In this document: positions 47,160-58,689 of the stretch, piece by piece
Layout: each line of letters starts with the position of its first letter
Position numbering within the stretch: position 1 is the first letter of the stretch
Assembly (NCBI GenBank): GCA_025618425.1
Contig: CM046837.1
Coordinates: 27,089,793-27,153,792 of the forward strand
Direction: 5' to 3'
Length of the DNA stretch: 64,000 nucleotides
Source: Heliocidaris tuberculata
Taxonomy: Eukaryota; Echinodermata; Echinoidea; Camarodonta; Echinometridae
The notes under the pieces: generated by a model
What the model saw: the letters and a program-made list of their open reading frames with translations, nothing else
What the model was told of the DNA's origin: nothing
Database searches by the model: none
Translations under genes and position numbers: made by a program

Positions 47160-48800
47160 TAATGGCCTGCTGGCCTGAATTCTTCACTCATGATGTGAGC
47201 CAATGCTTACGATTTACAGAACATTTTGAATTTTGGAATTCTGACCACCACAAGCCTAGATATTTATTATTAGTATTTATGTGATAATTAAGAAATCAGG
47301 CTTTTTCACGGACAAAATCCAATGCAGAAATCTTATTATTTTCTTTGTTTGACAATGGCACAATTACAATACTGGAGCCTAGCGCCGATGGGCCATTTTG
47401 GGAAAAATTGGACTCCAGTTGTGCCTCAATTAGGCTATGGTTTAGATATAATATGCATTGATTTTGTCAAACAGATGGTTGATTATGACCAAACACTTCT
47501 AATATTGTATTTTTCATAATAGATAACGAATGACTTATTTAATAATTAAAAATGTATAATTAATGAGTATATTTTGCATCATTAACAAGTAAAGAAAAAA
47601 GTATATTTTTGAATTTAAAGAAAGTGTATTTTTAAAAGCTCTTTCTTGTTCGACATAATGTTCTTGAAATGCCAAATGCAAAATTTCATGTTCAGTCTGT
47701 TCAATTAGTAAATAAGCAATTATATAAAAACAAAAATAATATTTCAAATTTTCCCCTATAAAGTAATGATTTTTTTTTTTTTTGGGGGGGGGGAAGTTTT
47801 ATTCCTATTTGAAAATGCCAAACAAAAATGTTGTGCTGTCACATATCAATTCAGTAAGTCAAAATGATTAACTTATTCATTAAATAAAAATGATAAGAAT
47901 TGTGAGTGATGTTTGCATAATTACATATATAAATTAACTAGTGATTATTAATGAGAATTTTGTTAAAGCTTTATTTCTATGGATACTGTGTACAAATAAT
48001 TTCCACAGTACATATACGATTAGAAAAAGGAAAAAAAATACACTCCAAATCCAATGATCATAATGAGCTAATAATTGATATGATAGACTACTGCCTTTTC
48101 TGTTGATTGTAATTTTCACTCTTGATCACAGTGTGTACTGTGTACATCGAAATTGTTGTTTATATTTGTATTCGATATTTGAAATATGTAATGTATATTT
48201 TCAATTGTAATGTTCATTACAGATTTCTGTCGTATTATGAAATAAATTCATTCACAAAATACGTATGGTTTACTTATTCAGACCTTTATAAAAAATATAT
48301 ATATTTACACCAAATGACAGCAAACCCACTTGTCAATCATAAAATATTTTCTATTACTATAACATCCATTAATGTAATAAGTACTACGATATAGAAATCA
48401 TAATTCATATGTCACACTAATCAAGTTAAAATGTCATTTTCGGCAACAATAATACGGTCCCCACACATTGATGGGTCTGAATTTCTAGACTACACACGCC
48501 AATAGAGACAGTGCGGATATAGCATTTTGCACGCAGTATTTGGCTCACGGAACACCCGGCACAATCATTCGGCAAGCTCAAAAACATTAGCAACGAACAG
48601 GTATTTCGTCAAGCTATTCTCTACCGAAATCACAGGAAACTTCCACAAAATGAAGTTGAATATACAGTTTCATTACTAACAAAGTTTCCTTAAAATCTGA
48701 CAACAATTTATCAGCGTATTGAAATATATATAAAACGCTGGCAAACTATGAAATCCCCACATGTGTCAAGGGAAACTTTGGTGATAGAATCTCCAATATA
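47160..48800. other. AT-rich cargo of the sibling element
   Basis: No gene recognised; T and G runs at 47770-47792. Confidence 0.5.
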
Positions 48801-50231
48801 TTAGGAAGACATACGAAGTCAATTTTTATATTTTTGACCAATCAGAATCAGCGGAATAAAGAAAGAATTTGCCCGAATTTGCTCGGATCGTGCCAAAGGC
48901 CGCCCCGAAATGCGGCCGAAGCGAAGACTTCAAAACATTGCACCAAGCTGTGTGTAAATGGCATGTATGGAGGTCGCAATCACTGCCATGCGATCGTGAG
49001 TGATCGCGGTCAGAGCTGCTGTACATGTACTGTCCGTACTTTCTCTCGAAAGTGCCTATTCGGGGGCTTTTTTTTGTCATTTCGGGGTCGAATTCGCCAG
49101 CCACCCCCAAGTATTTTTCACCCTGAAGCTCACGAACCGTGCTTCGGAGTTGACGTTACAACTGATATTGATTTGGCTGGGCTTAGCTGGTGACCATATC
49201 ACCATGCATGTTTGAAGCAAACTCGTAGCGGGAAGCTTCCCGGTACACACGCTAAAGGGAAGCACCGCTAGATTGAAACGTTACGCTTCCCGCTACCCGC
49301 TTCCCGCTTCTCGCTGCTTCGTTTCGGTGCACACTGATCGGGCCTCCCGTTTCCCTAACCGAAGAGCAATTACTTTTGAGCAGTAGTGTATCTCCTGTAT
49401 AATTCATAATAAAATACATGTACAGTGCCTTGCATGACTTATTAACAAAATGTAAGCTCCCAATCAAGATTTGTTTAAGAAAAAGTTCACATTTTTGGGA
49501 AGGGCACTATCAGAAAAAATTTGAAGTCCCTCTTTATATTAGCTAGCTCACTTCACTTGCTCACAAATATATAACTACTTATTACCAGTTAATATGTCCA
49601 GGAAGATAACAATACATGTACAAAAAGTAGGTCATGAAAAGGGGGGGGGGTTATGAAAATATATATATATACTACATGTAGCTGAAGCAGCCCATGGACA
49701 TATCATCCACAGGCGCTAGCTGTGATTAATCACAGTACCATATATTTGTCACAATAATCAAGTGAATAAAGAAAAAAGTCGGGTAAAGTGTTATTTTTTT
49801 TTACCAAGAAGTATTTACAACATGTGAGTATGTGTTATTTATCCAAATCTTGCATGAGTTCTGAAGAAAATACATTTTCATCTTGATGAGGACTAAATGA
49901 CGATTGTTTTACTTTATGAATGACTGAATAATGATATTTATTTATGTTACTTCGGCCCTATGGCCTGTGGATGACACACGATCTCCTTTACACCTGGGCG
50001 GGATTCTCGCACACAGAGCATGGATATAATTATGTTTGAATAGTATATCCATGAATAGAGCTAGAGTGAGCAATTTGATCTTGCCATGTTTCTGTGGTTT
50101 AATACTCAGAGAAATTAAGGCCATAAAAACATAAGATGCATAATTAGCGGTACGTCCCTTGTAAAGGATGCAAAAATTAGGAAAAAAATGAATTTATTGT
50201 CATTTTCTTTTCAGGGGGATTACAAATTTTG

Positions 50232-50705
50232 AAAGTTCAATTTATAAAGTAATGGAATGCTTACAAAAATCAAACTTCCAAAGGAGCCGAATTTTCACAA
50301 ATAAAAGGCAAAAAAGGTTACGGGCACCTGAATCGATCCAAATCGATGGCAACGACCGCCCCCTCCCCCGATGTTTCATTGAGGCCTGTACATCATCCGC
50401 GTAATACATCTAACAGTTACATTTTCCTTCCGGCTTCACCCTGTCTCATCGAACATCAACCCCAACAAAACAATTGTATCACAGAAAGAATTAAGTTTAA
50501 CTAAGAAACAGCCCCCCCCCCAAAAAAAAACCCCAAACAAACAAACAAACAAACTAACGAACAAAAAAAAACCTGTTGAAAGTTCAATTTATTAAGTAAT
50601 GGAATTCTTACATACATGTAAATCAAACTTCCAAAGGAGCCGAATTTTCACAAATAAAAGGCAGAAAAGTTTACGGGCGAGACCTGTATATCATCCGCGT
50701 AAATC
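50232..50705 (+). repeat. ~345-bp offset direct duplication
   Basis: GAAAGTTCAATTTA(T)AAAGTAATGG, CAAACTTCCAAAGGAGCCGA and ATTTTCACAAATAAAAGGCA occur at 50232-50310 and again at 50577-50660. The sequence between is AC-rich with a C-run. Confidence 0.88.
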
Positions 50706-51439
50706 ATTTGCTGAATTAAAAAGCAGATTGCAGTAGGAGCAGATTTTGATACTCTAAACAGAGAAACCCGTCTATCTCTGATTTTTATACCATTATTAAC
50801 GGCGATTTTATACCTTAAGGTATTTTACATCCTATTTGAGGATTACATCATCATCATAGACCTCTTTTTAGCCAAAAGGAACCGTAAGAGAAATTTAACC
50901 TACTGTGGAACACACTACCGAACTATATTCCCCCCCCCCCCTTACCCCCCTTACGCGGATCTATCATCTCTGAATTTGCTACCCTTTTTCTTGATTTTTG
51001 CTTTTTTGATACCCTAAACACGTAATCCGGGTTATGAGCTTATTGTTGAAAAGGCACCCACCCCACCCACCACCCCATCCCCCCCCCCCTCCATGAAACC
51101 ATAGAGTTACACACGCACTAAACTGTTATGTAACCATGAAGCTACAAATAGTACATGGAGCAGTACATGTACATGTGCGAACAAATAACATGTGTGTTGC
51201 AAACACTGAAGCCAATATACACATGCGGATATGGCCTTGCAGAATACGTCACGTTGTTCTTTGGCAATACACCAATGAAGTTTCTCCCCTTCACAGGTAA
51301 TCGGTATGGGTTGGGGGCATAACAGAAGGTACTTTTTCCGTGCTACGACAGTGAGCTGTTCCATCGACAGAAATATTACTCCCTCCGGAAATTCAATATT
51401 TAAAAATGAATTTATGAAATATGGACGGCACTTCAGCAC

Positions 51440-51605
51440 TTAAAAAGTGCCTCCCAACCATCTGGGGACTATTCCCCGCCCGTGGGTACCAAAAGGTGGG
51501 GACCTAAAGAGCCAGGGGAGGTGCCTATTCAAACACAAAAAAAGACCCCAAATCCTAAGCGTATTATATATAAAGACTAGCGGGACCCGTGGAAATCCAC
51601 GGGTT
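51440..51605 (-). mobile_element. Possible Helitron-type 3' terminus
   Basis: On the minus strand the hairpin ACCCGTGG-ATTT-CCACGGGT (about 51604-51585) is followed by CCCGCTAG and then T. A hairpin just before CTAG|T is the signature of Helitron 3' ends, although the usual gap is nearer 10 bases. The 5' end (starting TC) should lie at higher coordinates but I could not find it, and no Rep/helicase frame is present. Confidence 0.35.
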
Positions 51606-51894
51606 CCTTTTTTACATTGCACATTCAACATTTTCACAATCGATGTGTACATTCTTGTGAGTTTCTTCATTTTTTTTTTTTTTTGTTAATGAAATTATCA
51701 CTAAATTGCTTAAAATGGAAACGAAAATGGTTATGAAGATTGAGTAATTTTTGTAGGTAATTTTTTTTGTCTTTAATTTCGAGTCCGTCCACATTCACAT
51801 ACAAAGACGATACACAGACATCATTTATAAGTGAACAAACATGACACTTTTCTTTTCTTTTTTTTATAGTTACAAATTTTGTAATAGGATTTCA

Positions 51895-52480
51895 GAGAGA
51901 GAGAGGGGGGCGGGGAGGAGGCGGGTTGGAAAAGGGGTTGGAGAGATAACAGGTGGGAAAATTAACCGGAAGTTAGAGAGATGGAAAGAGAAAATAGGGT
52001 GTCTATGGATGTGAGACTTTTCAGTGAAACCTTATAAGTGCTATCTTGGAAGTTTTAAATGGTCGATTGAAAGCACCGCGTGCGGATTGGTGTTTTTGGT
52101 TTGACGGATAGACACATTGTTTAGATGGATGCACGTAACTGTCATTCTTTTGTTCAAATGGCACACCCTTATATTATTATAAACAAAATTATGTTTATAT
52201 ACACACAGGCATTCACTCAGAGAAACATGTATTTACACACGCATACGTGCGTGCTCATGGTCACAATTACTTACCCACTTACCCACATACTCAGTTAAAA
52301 ATATTGTATAATGTTATGTAATGTAGATAATTCATGTTAGATATCATTATGACATAAAGGGGGAGGGAGAGAGAGAGAGAGGGGGGTGAGGGTAGACAGA
52401 TAGGAAGAGAGGAATGGATGTACAGGTAGAGAATATAAACATAACAGAAAGAGAGAGAGAGAGTGGAATAAAGATAAAAG
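51895..52480. repeat. GA-rich low-complexity patches
   Basis: GAGAGAGAGGGGGGCGGGG near 51895 and further GA runs at 52362-52395 and 52445-52465. Otherwise unique AT-rich sequence with no gene. Confidence 0.75.
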
Positions 52481-53469
52481 AGTTTCTTTTGAAGTTAGTA
52501 TTTCCATTTAGCTTATTGTTTTATTATTAGAACTAAAATATAATTGTAAAATTAATTACTATGGCCTAGTTATGTATATTTTGTGTATGGAATATTGTCA
52601 TCATAGAGGTCGCTCATTATATTCTATAGCAAGAAATACAATTTTAGTTATAGAAATTGGTAGTAGTTATATATTTTCTATAAGTAATCGAGTGAAGATT
52701 CACCTACACGTATTATAATTCTCAAATTCAAACAGACACTTACATGTATGAGCAATAGTGCAATACATGCGTTCAATCACTTCGTACAATACACATGAAA
52801 AGTATTCAAAGAACAGAAGCATGAATTTTCCGAATATTGGGCCCCCTCCCATCACAAAATCATTGATCCGGTGCTGGCCCCCTCCCTCACAAAATCCTGG
52901 ATCCGCCGTTGGACATGGTGGATGGTGAAGGCAGACCCTATCATGCCCCTGCCCTCACTCTCCTGCAGCCAGTGCATGGCATAGAAAGGTCCCAAATACA
53001 ATGAAAATAAAAATGATTGATGCATTCACATAATCCTGCATCACCCATCCAATCCTTCACCCCTGCTAGTGCTATCTATACTGTGAGTTTATTTTTCTAC
53101 AATGAAAAAAAAAAAAATGAATGATGCATTCACATACCCCCCCCCCCCCCCCCCCCCCCCCCCGCCCACTATATCTACACCCATGACTTCAATGGAATAA
53201 CGCTCCTAGCATAATGTTTGCCCCTCAAACGGATAATGTTCATGGAACAATTTTTTTGTTTTGTTTTTGTTTAAAGAAACAAAATAGATGTAGAATATAC
53301 ATTACTCAAATAAAATGAATTTCCCATCGAATGAAAAAAATGAGTACAGGTGTATTCGGCCTAACCCGTTTCCAATCTTGAAATAAGATACGCAGTGAGG
53401 CATTTATGGCAGTGCGGGTTTTAAAATTCAAGTAATGTAGAATCTACTCTGAACATGCGCGTACCAAAG

Positions 53470-53672
53470 GGGGTGTTTTGGGTGTTATTTGAAGTTAAAA
53501 CACTCCCCCCTTTTAGAATTCATAACCCTTTTTTTTTTTGCTTGACAGAGAATTTTTGATTAAAAAGACCCCCCCCCCCCCAGAAAAAAAGAAAATACTG
53601 ATAAACTTTTTTTTTTTGCTTGTCAGAGAATTAAAAGCCACCCCCTTTAAAAAAATCCTGGGTACGCCACTG
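53470..53672. repeat. Second locus of the TTGCTTGTCAGAGA repeat
   Basis: Two units of T-run, GCTTG(A/T)CAGAGAATT, C-run and ACTGATAAAC, related to 6660-6925. It ends AAATCCTGGGTACGCCACTG. The pairing GCGTACC (53460) and GGTACGC (53660) suggests the terminal region of a short element. Confidence 0.7.
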
Positions 53673-53734
53673 CTCTGACATATGGTAGGATGAATTCATC
53701 GTCAAATGTTAACTGTAGTATTAAAAAAATGGTA

Positions 53735-54200
53735 AGTATGCTATTTTCAATCTTGAAATAAGCAGCGCTCGGTAAGGTATTTACTGCTAGACTCTTCGCT
53801 GGGAGTTCAACCAGCCAAGCCTTACTACAGCTCAGCCTCAGACTGTGGGCGCTGCCGTGACAGATTACCAGCGTTGTAAAGAAGAATGTCATCAGGTTTT
53901 AACTAAATACAGATCGAAGAGGGAAAAACAGAGCCCACAGATACTATACTCAAATATTTTTTGTTCTCAACAAAGTCACTCACGTCTAAAGTTAACCTTA
54001 AAATCTCGAAATAAACAGCTTTTTCTGCAGGTTTCTTCTCCAGTAGTTACTTCAAGCAGCCAATGCTGCAGTGCATGCTGGTACCGCTCAGAGCAGAGTG
54101 CAACGACACCGAGACAGAGTCCGGCTAAAAAGAGAAGAATTTCATCAGTTAACTATACAGAGAACATAGAGACAACAAAGTCTATAAATACAGTTTCTAA
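53735..54200 (+). repeat. Two diverged ~260-bp units
   Basis: TCTTGAAATAAGCAGC...AAGAAGAATGTCATCAGGTT at 53750-53905 corresponds in order to TCTCGAAATAAACAGC...GAGAAGAATTTCATCAGTTA at 54004-54150. A shorter relative starts at 53375. A 121-codon plus-strand frame crosses this (53845-54210), but since it spans a repeat and lacks a known domain I do not call a gene. Confidence 0.65.
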
Positions 54201-54489
54201 CATTATTTAGTTCTAAATAATATAACTCAAGTCCAAAATCATCTAATGTATGACTCTGAGTTCGCTCGGGAATTCGCGGTCATCTCATGTTGAGTGCTGT
54301 GCGTTGTATTGTATGCCTTGTATGCATGTGTGTATAGTCGCGTTGCACTGAGCTTGCATTGAGATTGCACCGCAGTCTGGTGGCTGCTACTCCTACATGG
54401 TATACTAATCACAAAGCGGACTATGACACAAATCGTACGTACATACCACGGACCTCTACTGAACATACCCATGGCATAATTATTTTCTT

Positions 54490-54825
54490 ACGTGGGTTCC
54501 CCTGGTGAGAGATACAGAGTCTGCACTACGTACCGTTCGCCGGACGCACGCGCAATCGTCGTCTGATTCGGTCGACCATGATGCAAAGCACGCGGGCCAA
54601 TGGGGTTTGGTCGTTCAGGAGATCGCGCACCTGCTGCCAACGCGACGTCGTCGTGCAACGCGAAGGGGGCGTTGCACATGCGGACGGCCAGGCCGACCGG
54701 TCGGGACAGAAGGCGGCTCGTGGCGGGCAGCGAGAAAAAATTTTATAGAGACCATCGGACCCCCTCCTGCAGCGCGTGCAAAGTCAATCGGGGCGGGCGC
54801 GGGACCCCCCGCGTTGCCTTAGCGA
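54490..54825. other. CG-rich island
   Basis: Abrupt rise in G+C and CpG (CGACGTCGTCGTGC, GGCCGACCGGTCGGGAC) within AT-rich surroundings, ending at TAGCGAATTAATTATTATAG. Overlapping frames exist on both strands with no recognised domain. It may be a promoter-like segment carried by the hAT-like element. Confidence 0.5.
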
Positions 54826-54989
54826 ATTAATTATTATAGATATATATATTTTTATATATTTTTAACAGGTTTTTGTCGGTGCCCCATTTTCAAAAAAAGA
54901 TGTCTTTTTGCAATGACCCCCCCCCCCCCCTTGAAAAATGTTAAGCTACCCCCTGCTGTCATTTGGTTCTTGAAGGCAATGCCTACTTG

Positions 54990-54991
<2 letters not shown>

Positions 54992-55021
<30 letters not shown>

Positions 55022-55054
55022 CGTGTGTGCGCGCACACACACACACACACACGC
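54992..55054. repeat. (TG)n-(CA)n dinucleotide palindrome
   Basis: About 17 TG units turn into GCGCGC and then about 10 CA units, so the tract is self-complementary and alternates purine and pyrimidine throughout (potential Z-DNA and cruciform). Confidence 0.93.
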
Positions 55055-55287
55055 GCGCATGCATGTGCTTGAACCTCCATCTCTGTATGTTCCATTTTCT
55101 CCTCTTTTCTTCATTAATGCCTTGGCCTTGGCCTTAGCCTTGGCCTTGCTAGTCAATGCCTTGGTCTTGACCTTGGCCTTTAGGGTTTGGGCCTTGACTA
55201 CAACACTGTGCAATATATGTACTTCTTTGTCATTGTTTATCCAGAAAGCTTGAAAACATAAATAGTACAATTTTTTCTAGGGTTTTT

Positions 55288-56165
55288 GTCTCGCCCACCG
55301 GAGGTGAAGGCGAGACTAAGGGATCCAAATGGCGTCGGTCCGTCGTCCGTCACAAATGTTAAAAGTTTACCTGCAAGACTCTCTTAGGATGTATAAATTG
55401 GCAACTGTTGCTGCAATGGCAATCAAACTTGGGTGATAGAAGCACTAGGGGTATCTTCATGTTATGGTGTTGTCGGAGGTCACATGATGACGTCAAAGGT
55501 CATTTGAGGTCATATATTAAAGAGTACCTGCAAGACTCTCTTTTCATATGTTAAAGTTTACCTGCAAGACTCTCTTTTGACAAATAACTTCACATCAGTT
55601 GCTTGGATTACAACCTAACTTGGGTCATAGATGCATTGGGGATACCTTCATGTTATGGTGCCGTCGGAGGTCACATGATAAGTTCAAAGGTCATTTGAGG
55701 TCATACATTTAAAGTTCACCTGCAAGACTCTCTTATGACACATAACTCGGCACATGTTGCTGCAATGGCAATCAGACTTGGGTGGTAGATGCACTTGGGG
55801 TACATTTACGTTATGGTGCCTTCAGAGGTCACATGGTAAGGTCAAAGGTCATTTCAGGTGAAACGTTAAAGTTTACCAGCAAGACTCTCTTATGACAGAT
55901 AACTTTGGAACCGTCACTCACTTTGCAACCAAACTTGGGTTGTAGATGCACTTAGGGGACCTGCATGTTGTGCCGTCGGAGGTCATGTGATAAGGTCATA
56001 GGTCATTTGAGGTCATATGTTAAAGTTTACCTGCAAGACTCTTATGACACATAACTGCACATGTTGCTGCAATGGCAACCAAACTTGGGTGATAGGTGCA
56101 CTTGTGGTACATTCAGGTTATTTTCACCAGTGGGCGAGACACAATATCGCTTATGCGCTTGTCTT
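55288..56165 (+). mobile_element. ~0.87-kb GTCTCGCCCACC unit, copy 1
   Basis: It starts with the hairpin GTCTCGCC-caccggaggtgaa-GGCGAGAC (55288-55316), then GGATCCAAATGGCGTC, about five 157-bp repeats, and ends CACCAGTGGGCGAGACACAA. Inserted between ~173-bp repeat units of the composite. No coding function; the repeated ~60-codon frames on the opposite strand in other copies are by-products of the repeat length. Confidence 0.85.
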
Positions 56166-56289
56166 TGACAAGGAATTCATTTATGACTCCAGTTTTTATT
56201 TTTAAGAAATGCAATTGTCGTAAATAGCATAATTAGCATATGTGCATTATGTAGACTTCTTTGTCCTAGTTTATATAGAAAGCCTGAAA

Positions 56290-56560
56290 TCGGTGCGATG
56301 CAACATTTTAAATCACTTTTTAAAGACAACAAATTAGTTTATGAGAAGATATTCCATGTAGATGTAGTATAATTAGCCTAATTAACATCCAAGAATCCAA
56401 TAATTTTCTGGATATCAATAGATGTAAATATGCAAATTTACTTATTATGTTAATTAAGCTAATTATACTACATCTACATGGAATATCTTTAAAAAGTGTT
56501 TTAAATGTTGCATGTTAGATAAACAATTACAAGGAAGTCTACATATTGCACATATATGCT
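56290..56560. repeat. Centre of the 21-kb composite foldback
   Basis: GATATTCCATGTAGATGTAG and TATAATTAGC on the left (56348-56380) pair with their complements at 56455-56490. GCAACATTTTAAATCACTTT pairs with AAAGTGTTTTAAATGTTGC. The turning point is near 56425. Confidence 0.88.
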
Positions 56561-56617
56561 AATTAGCTCATTAAGCTTATTATGCTATTAACGACAATTG
56601 CATTACTTGAAAATACA

Positions 56618-58378
56618 AGCGCATATCGATATTGTGTCTCACCCACTGGCGAAAATAACATGAATGTACCCCAAGTGCACCTATCACCCAAGTTTGGTTG
56701 CCATTGCAGCAACATGTGCAGAGTTGTGTGTCATAAGAGAGTCTTGCAGGTAAACTTTAACATATGACCTCAAATGACCTTTGACCTTATCACGTGACCT
56801 CTGACAGCACCATAACATGCAGGTCCCCTTTGTGCATCTACAACCCAAGTTTGGTTGAAAAGTGAGTGACGGTTCCAAAGTTATCTGTCATAAGAGAGTC
56901 TTACAGGTGAACTTTAACGTTTGACCTGAAATGACCTTTGACCTTACCATGTGACCTCCGAAGGCACCATAACATGAATGTACCACAAGTGCACCTATCA
57001 CCCAAGTTTGGTTGCCATTGCAGCAACATGTGCCGAGTTATGTGTCATAAGAGAGTCTTGCAGGTAAACTTTAACGTTTGACCTGAAATGACCTTTGACC
57101 TTACCACGTGACCTCTGAAGGCACCACAACATGAATGTATCCTTAGCGCATCTACAACCCAAGTTTGGTTGAAAAGTGAGTGACGGTTCCAAAGTTATCT
57201 GTCATAAGAGAGTCTTGCAGGTAAACTTTAAAGGAGAATTAACCCCAGAATATAAATGTACTTTAAATGTGTAATTGGCCTGTATCACTTTAGAAATAAA
57301 ATATCAGAAAAGGGTTTACATCAAGACATTCTAGCACACGGTATCATCTGCTAACACTTCACATGGAGGATGCCATTTTCTTGATGATATGGAGTTGTAC
57401 ATGAACCATTGGAAACCGTTCCGGTCAGGAAGATATTTTTAATCACAGAGCTAAATTGCTTCTCTTCATTACAGAAAATCCCCATATATGATGGAAAATA
57501 TATAACAGGTGTATACATATATTATAAAATTTAAAATTTATAGATATCTTTTTAAATTCTCTGGTTTTGCTAAATAGAAATCGATTTCTTGCGCTTGCCT
57601 GGCAGAGCAGAACATAATTTATACAACCAGCATTCTTACTATTGAAGTCCATTAGCTCAAAGCAGGTGAATGCATAGTTTGTCACTATTGACGCTCCGGA
57701 AAGTTATCATCCATAAATTTGAATTAATTTGCTCCGTCGTGTACGTCATAGTATGAAGAAAATAGATTTCTATTAAGTAAAATAGTAATTTTCAAAGAAA
57801 TATGAAACACATTTTCGTTTTTAGAACATTTGTTAAATAATTTTTAAACCTCAAATGGGATTTTGTATCAGGAAGAAAGACAATTTTACATTCGGATTAA
57901 AAATATCTTTATGTACACATCAAGAAAATGGCAGCCCCCAGGTATCGCTAACAGACGATAGATTTTGCTGAGAAAATCTTGATTGATACCCATCTCGTAT
58001 ATTTTGATTCAAAACTACATAGGACAACAAGAAGGAATATATTACATCTTTGAATATAAGCACATTCATATTTTGAGGTTAATTCCCCTTTAACATATGA
58101 GAAGAGAGTCTTGCAGGTACTCTTTAATATATGACCTCAAATGACCTTTGACGTCAACATGTGACCTCCGACAACACCATAACATGAAGATACCCTTAGT
58201 GCTTCTATCACCCAGGTTTGGTTGCCATTACAGCAACAGTTGCCAAGTTATGCGTCCTAAGAGAGTCTTGTAGGTAAACTTTAACATTTGTGACGGACGA
58301 CGGGCGGACAGATGACGGACGACGGACAAACGCCATTTGGATCCCTTAGTTCGCCTTCACCTCCGGTGGGCGAGACAA
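56618..58378 (-). mobile_element. GTCTCGCCCACC unit, copy 2 (split)
   Basis: Inverted relative to copy 1: begins with the TTGTGTCTCACCCACTGG side, holds about four 157-bp repeats, and ends GGATCCCTTAGTTCGCCTTC and CGGTGGGCGAGAC. It is interrupted by the TTAA-type MITE at 57229-58094. Confidence 0.85.
57229..58094. mobile_element. ~865-bp MITE with TTAA target duplication
   Basis: Ends AAAGGAGAATTAACCCCAG and (complement) AAAGGGGAATTAACCTCAA, with TTTAA at both junctions, splitting a 157-bp unit. Inner arms also pair (GCCATTTTCTTGATG against CATCAAGAAAATGGC). A TTAA duplication suits piggyBac- or Kolobok-type mobilisation. No transposase. Confidence 0.88.
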
Positions 58379-58689
58379 AAACTGGTGTCATAAATGAATT
58401 CCTTGTCATAGAAAACCCTAGAAAAGTTGTATTATTTATGTTTTCAGGCTTTCTGGATAAACAATGACAAAGAAATCTACACATTGCAGATATGCTAATT
58501 TGCTCATTATGCTAATTATGCTATTTACACTAATTGCATTACTTAAAAATGAAAACTGGTGTCAAATGAATTCCTCATCATGGAAAACCCAAGAAAAGTT
58601 GTATTATTTATGTTTTCAGGCTTTCTAGATAAACAATGACAAAGAATCCTATTGTCATGCTAATTAGCTAATTATGCTATTTACGCCCA

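Larger units (their letters stand above)
46154..49388. mobile_element. 3.2-kb Tc1-like-ended element, sibling of 39869-45174
   Basis: Ends CACTACTGCTCAAAAGTAAT and exact complement, flanked by TA. The next bases (CTCGGTTAGGGA) also match. Subterminal CGCTTCCCGGTA motifs lie at 46190-46300 and 49225-49350. No DDE motifs are found. Shared points with the 5.3-kb element are the CACTAC(C/T)G end, AAAAGT, CTTCCCG arrays, the ACTGATCTCTACGG hairpin and a CG-rich zone near the right end. Confidence 0.86.
45264..55208. mobile_element. 9.9-kb hAT-like-ended element
   Basis: CAGTGTTGTAGT at the left and ACTACAACACTG at the right, with TGTGCAA next to both ends (7-8 bp duplication) in the middle of a ~173-bp repeat unit. 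Both subterminal regions are full of GCCTTGGCCTTGG motifs (45287-45440 and 55117-55195). No hAT transposase is seen. The 46154-49388 element is nested inside. Confidence 0.8.

Noticed and set aside
48826..49193. Overlapping ~95-119-codon frames on both strands in the CG-rich right end of the 3.2-kb element
   Set aside because: Both strands are open because of composition. No DDE motif or other family pattern, so they are not the missing transposase.
53845..54210. 121-codon frame with a basic C-terminal patch (KKRR)
   Set aside because: It spans two diverged copies of the same ~260-bp DNA repeat and has no known domain; more likely chance than a gene.
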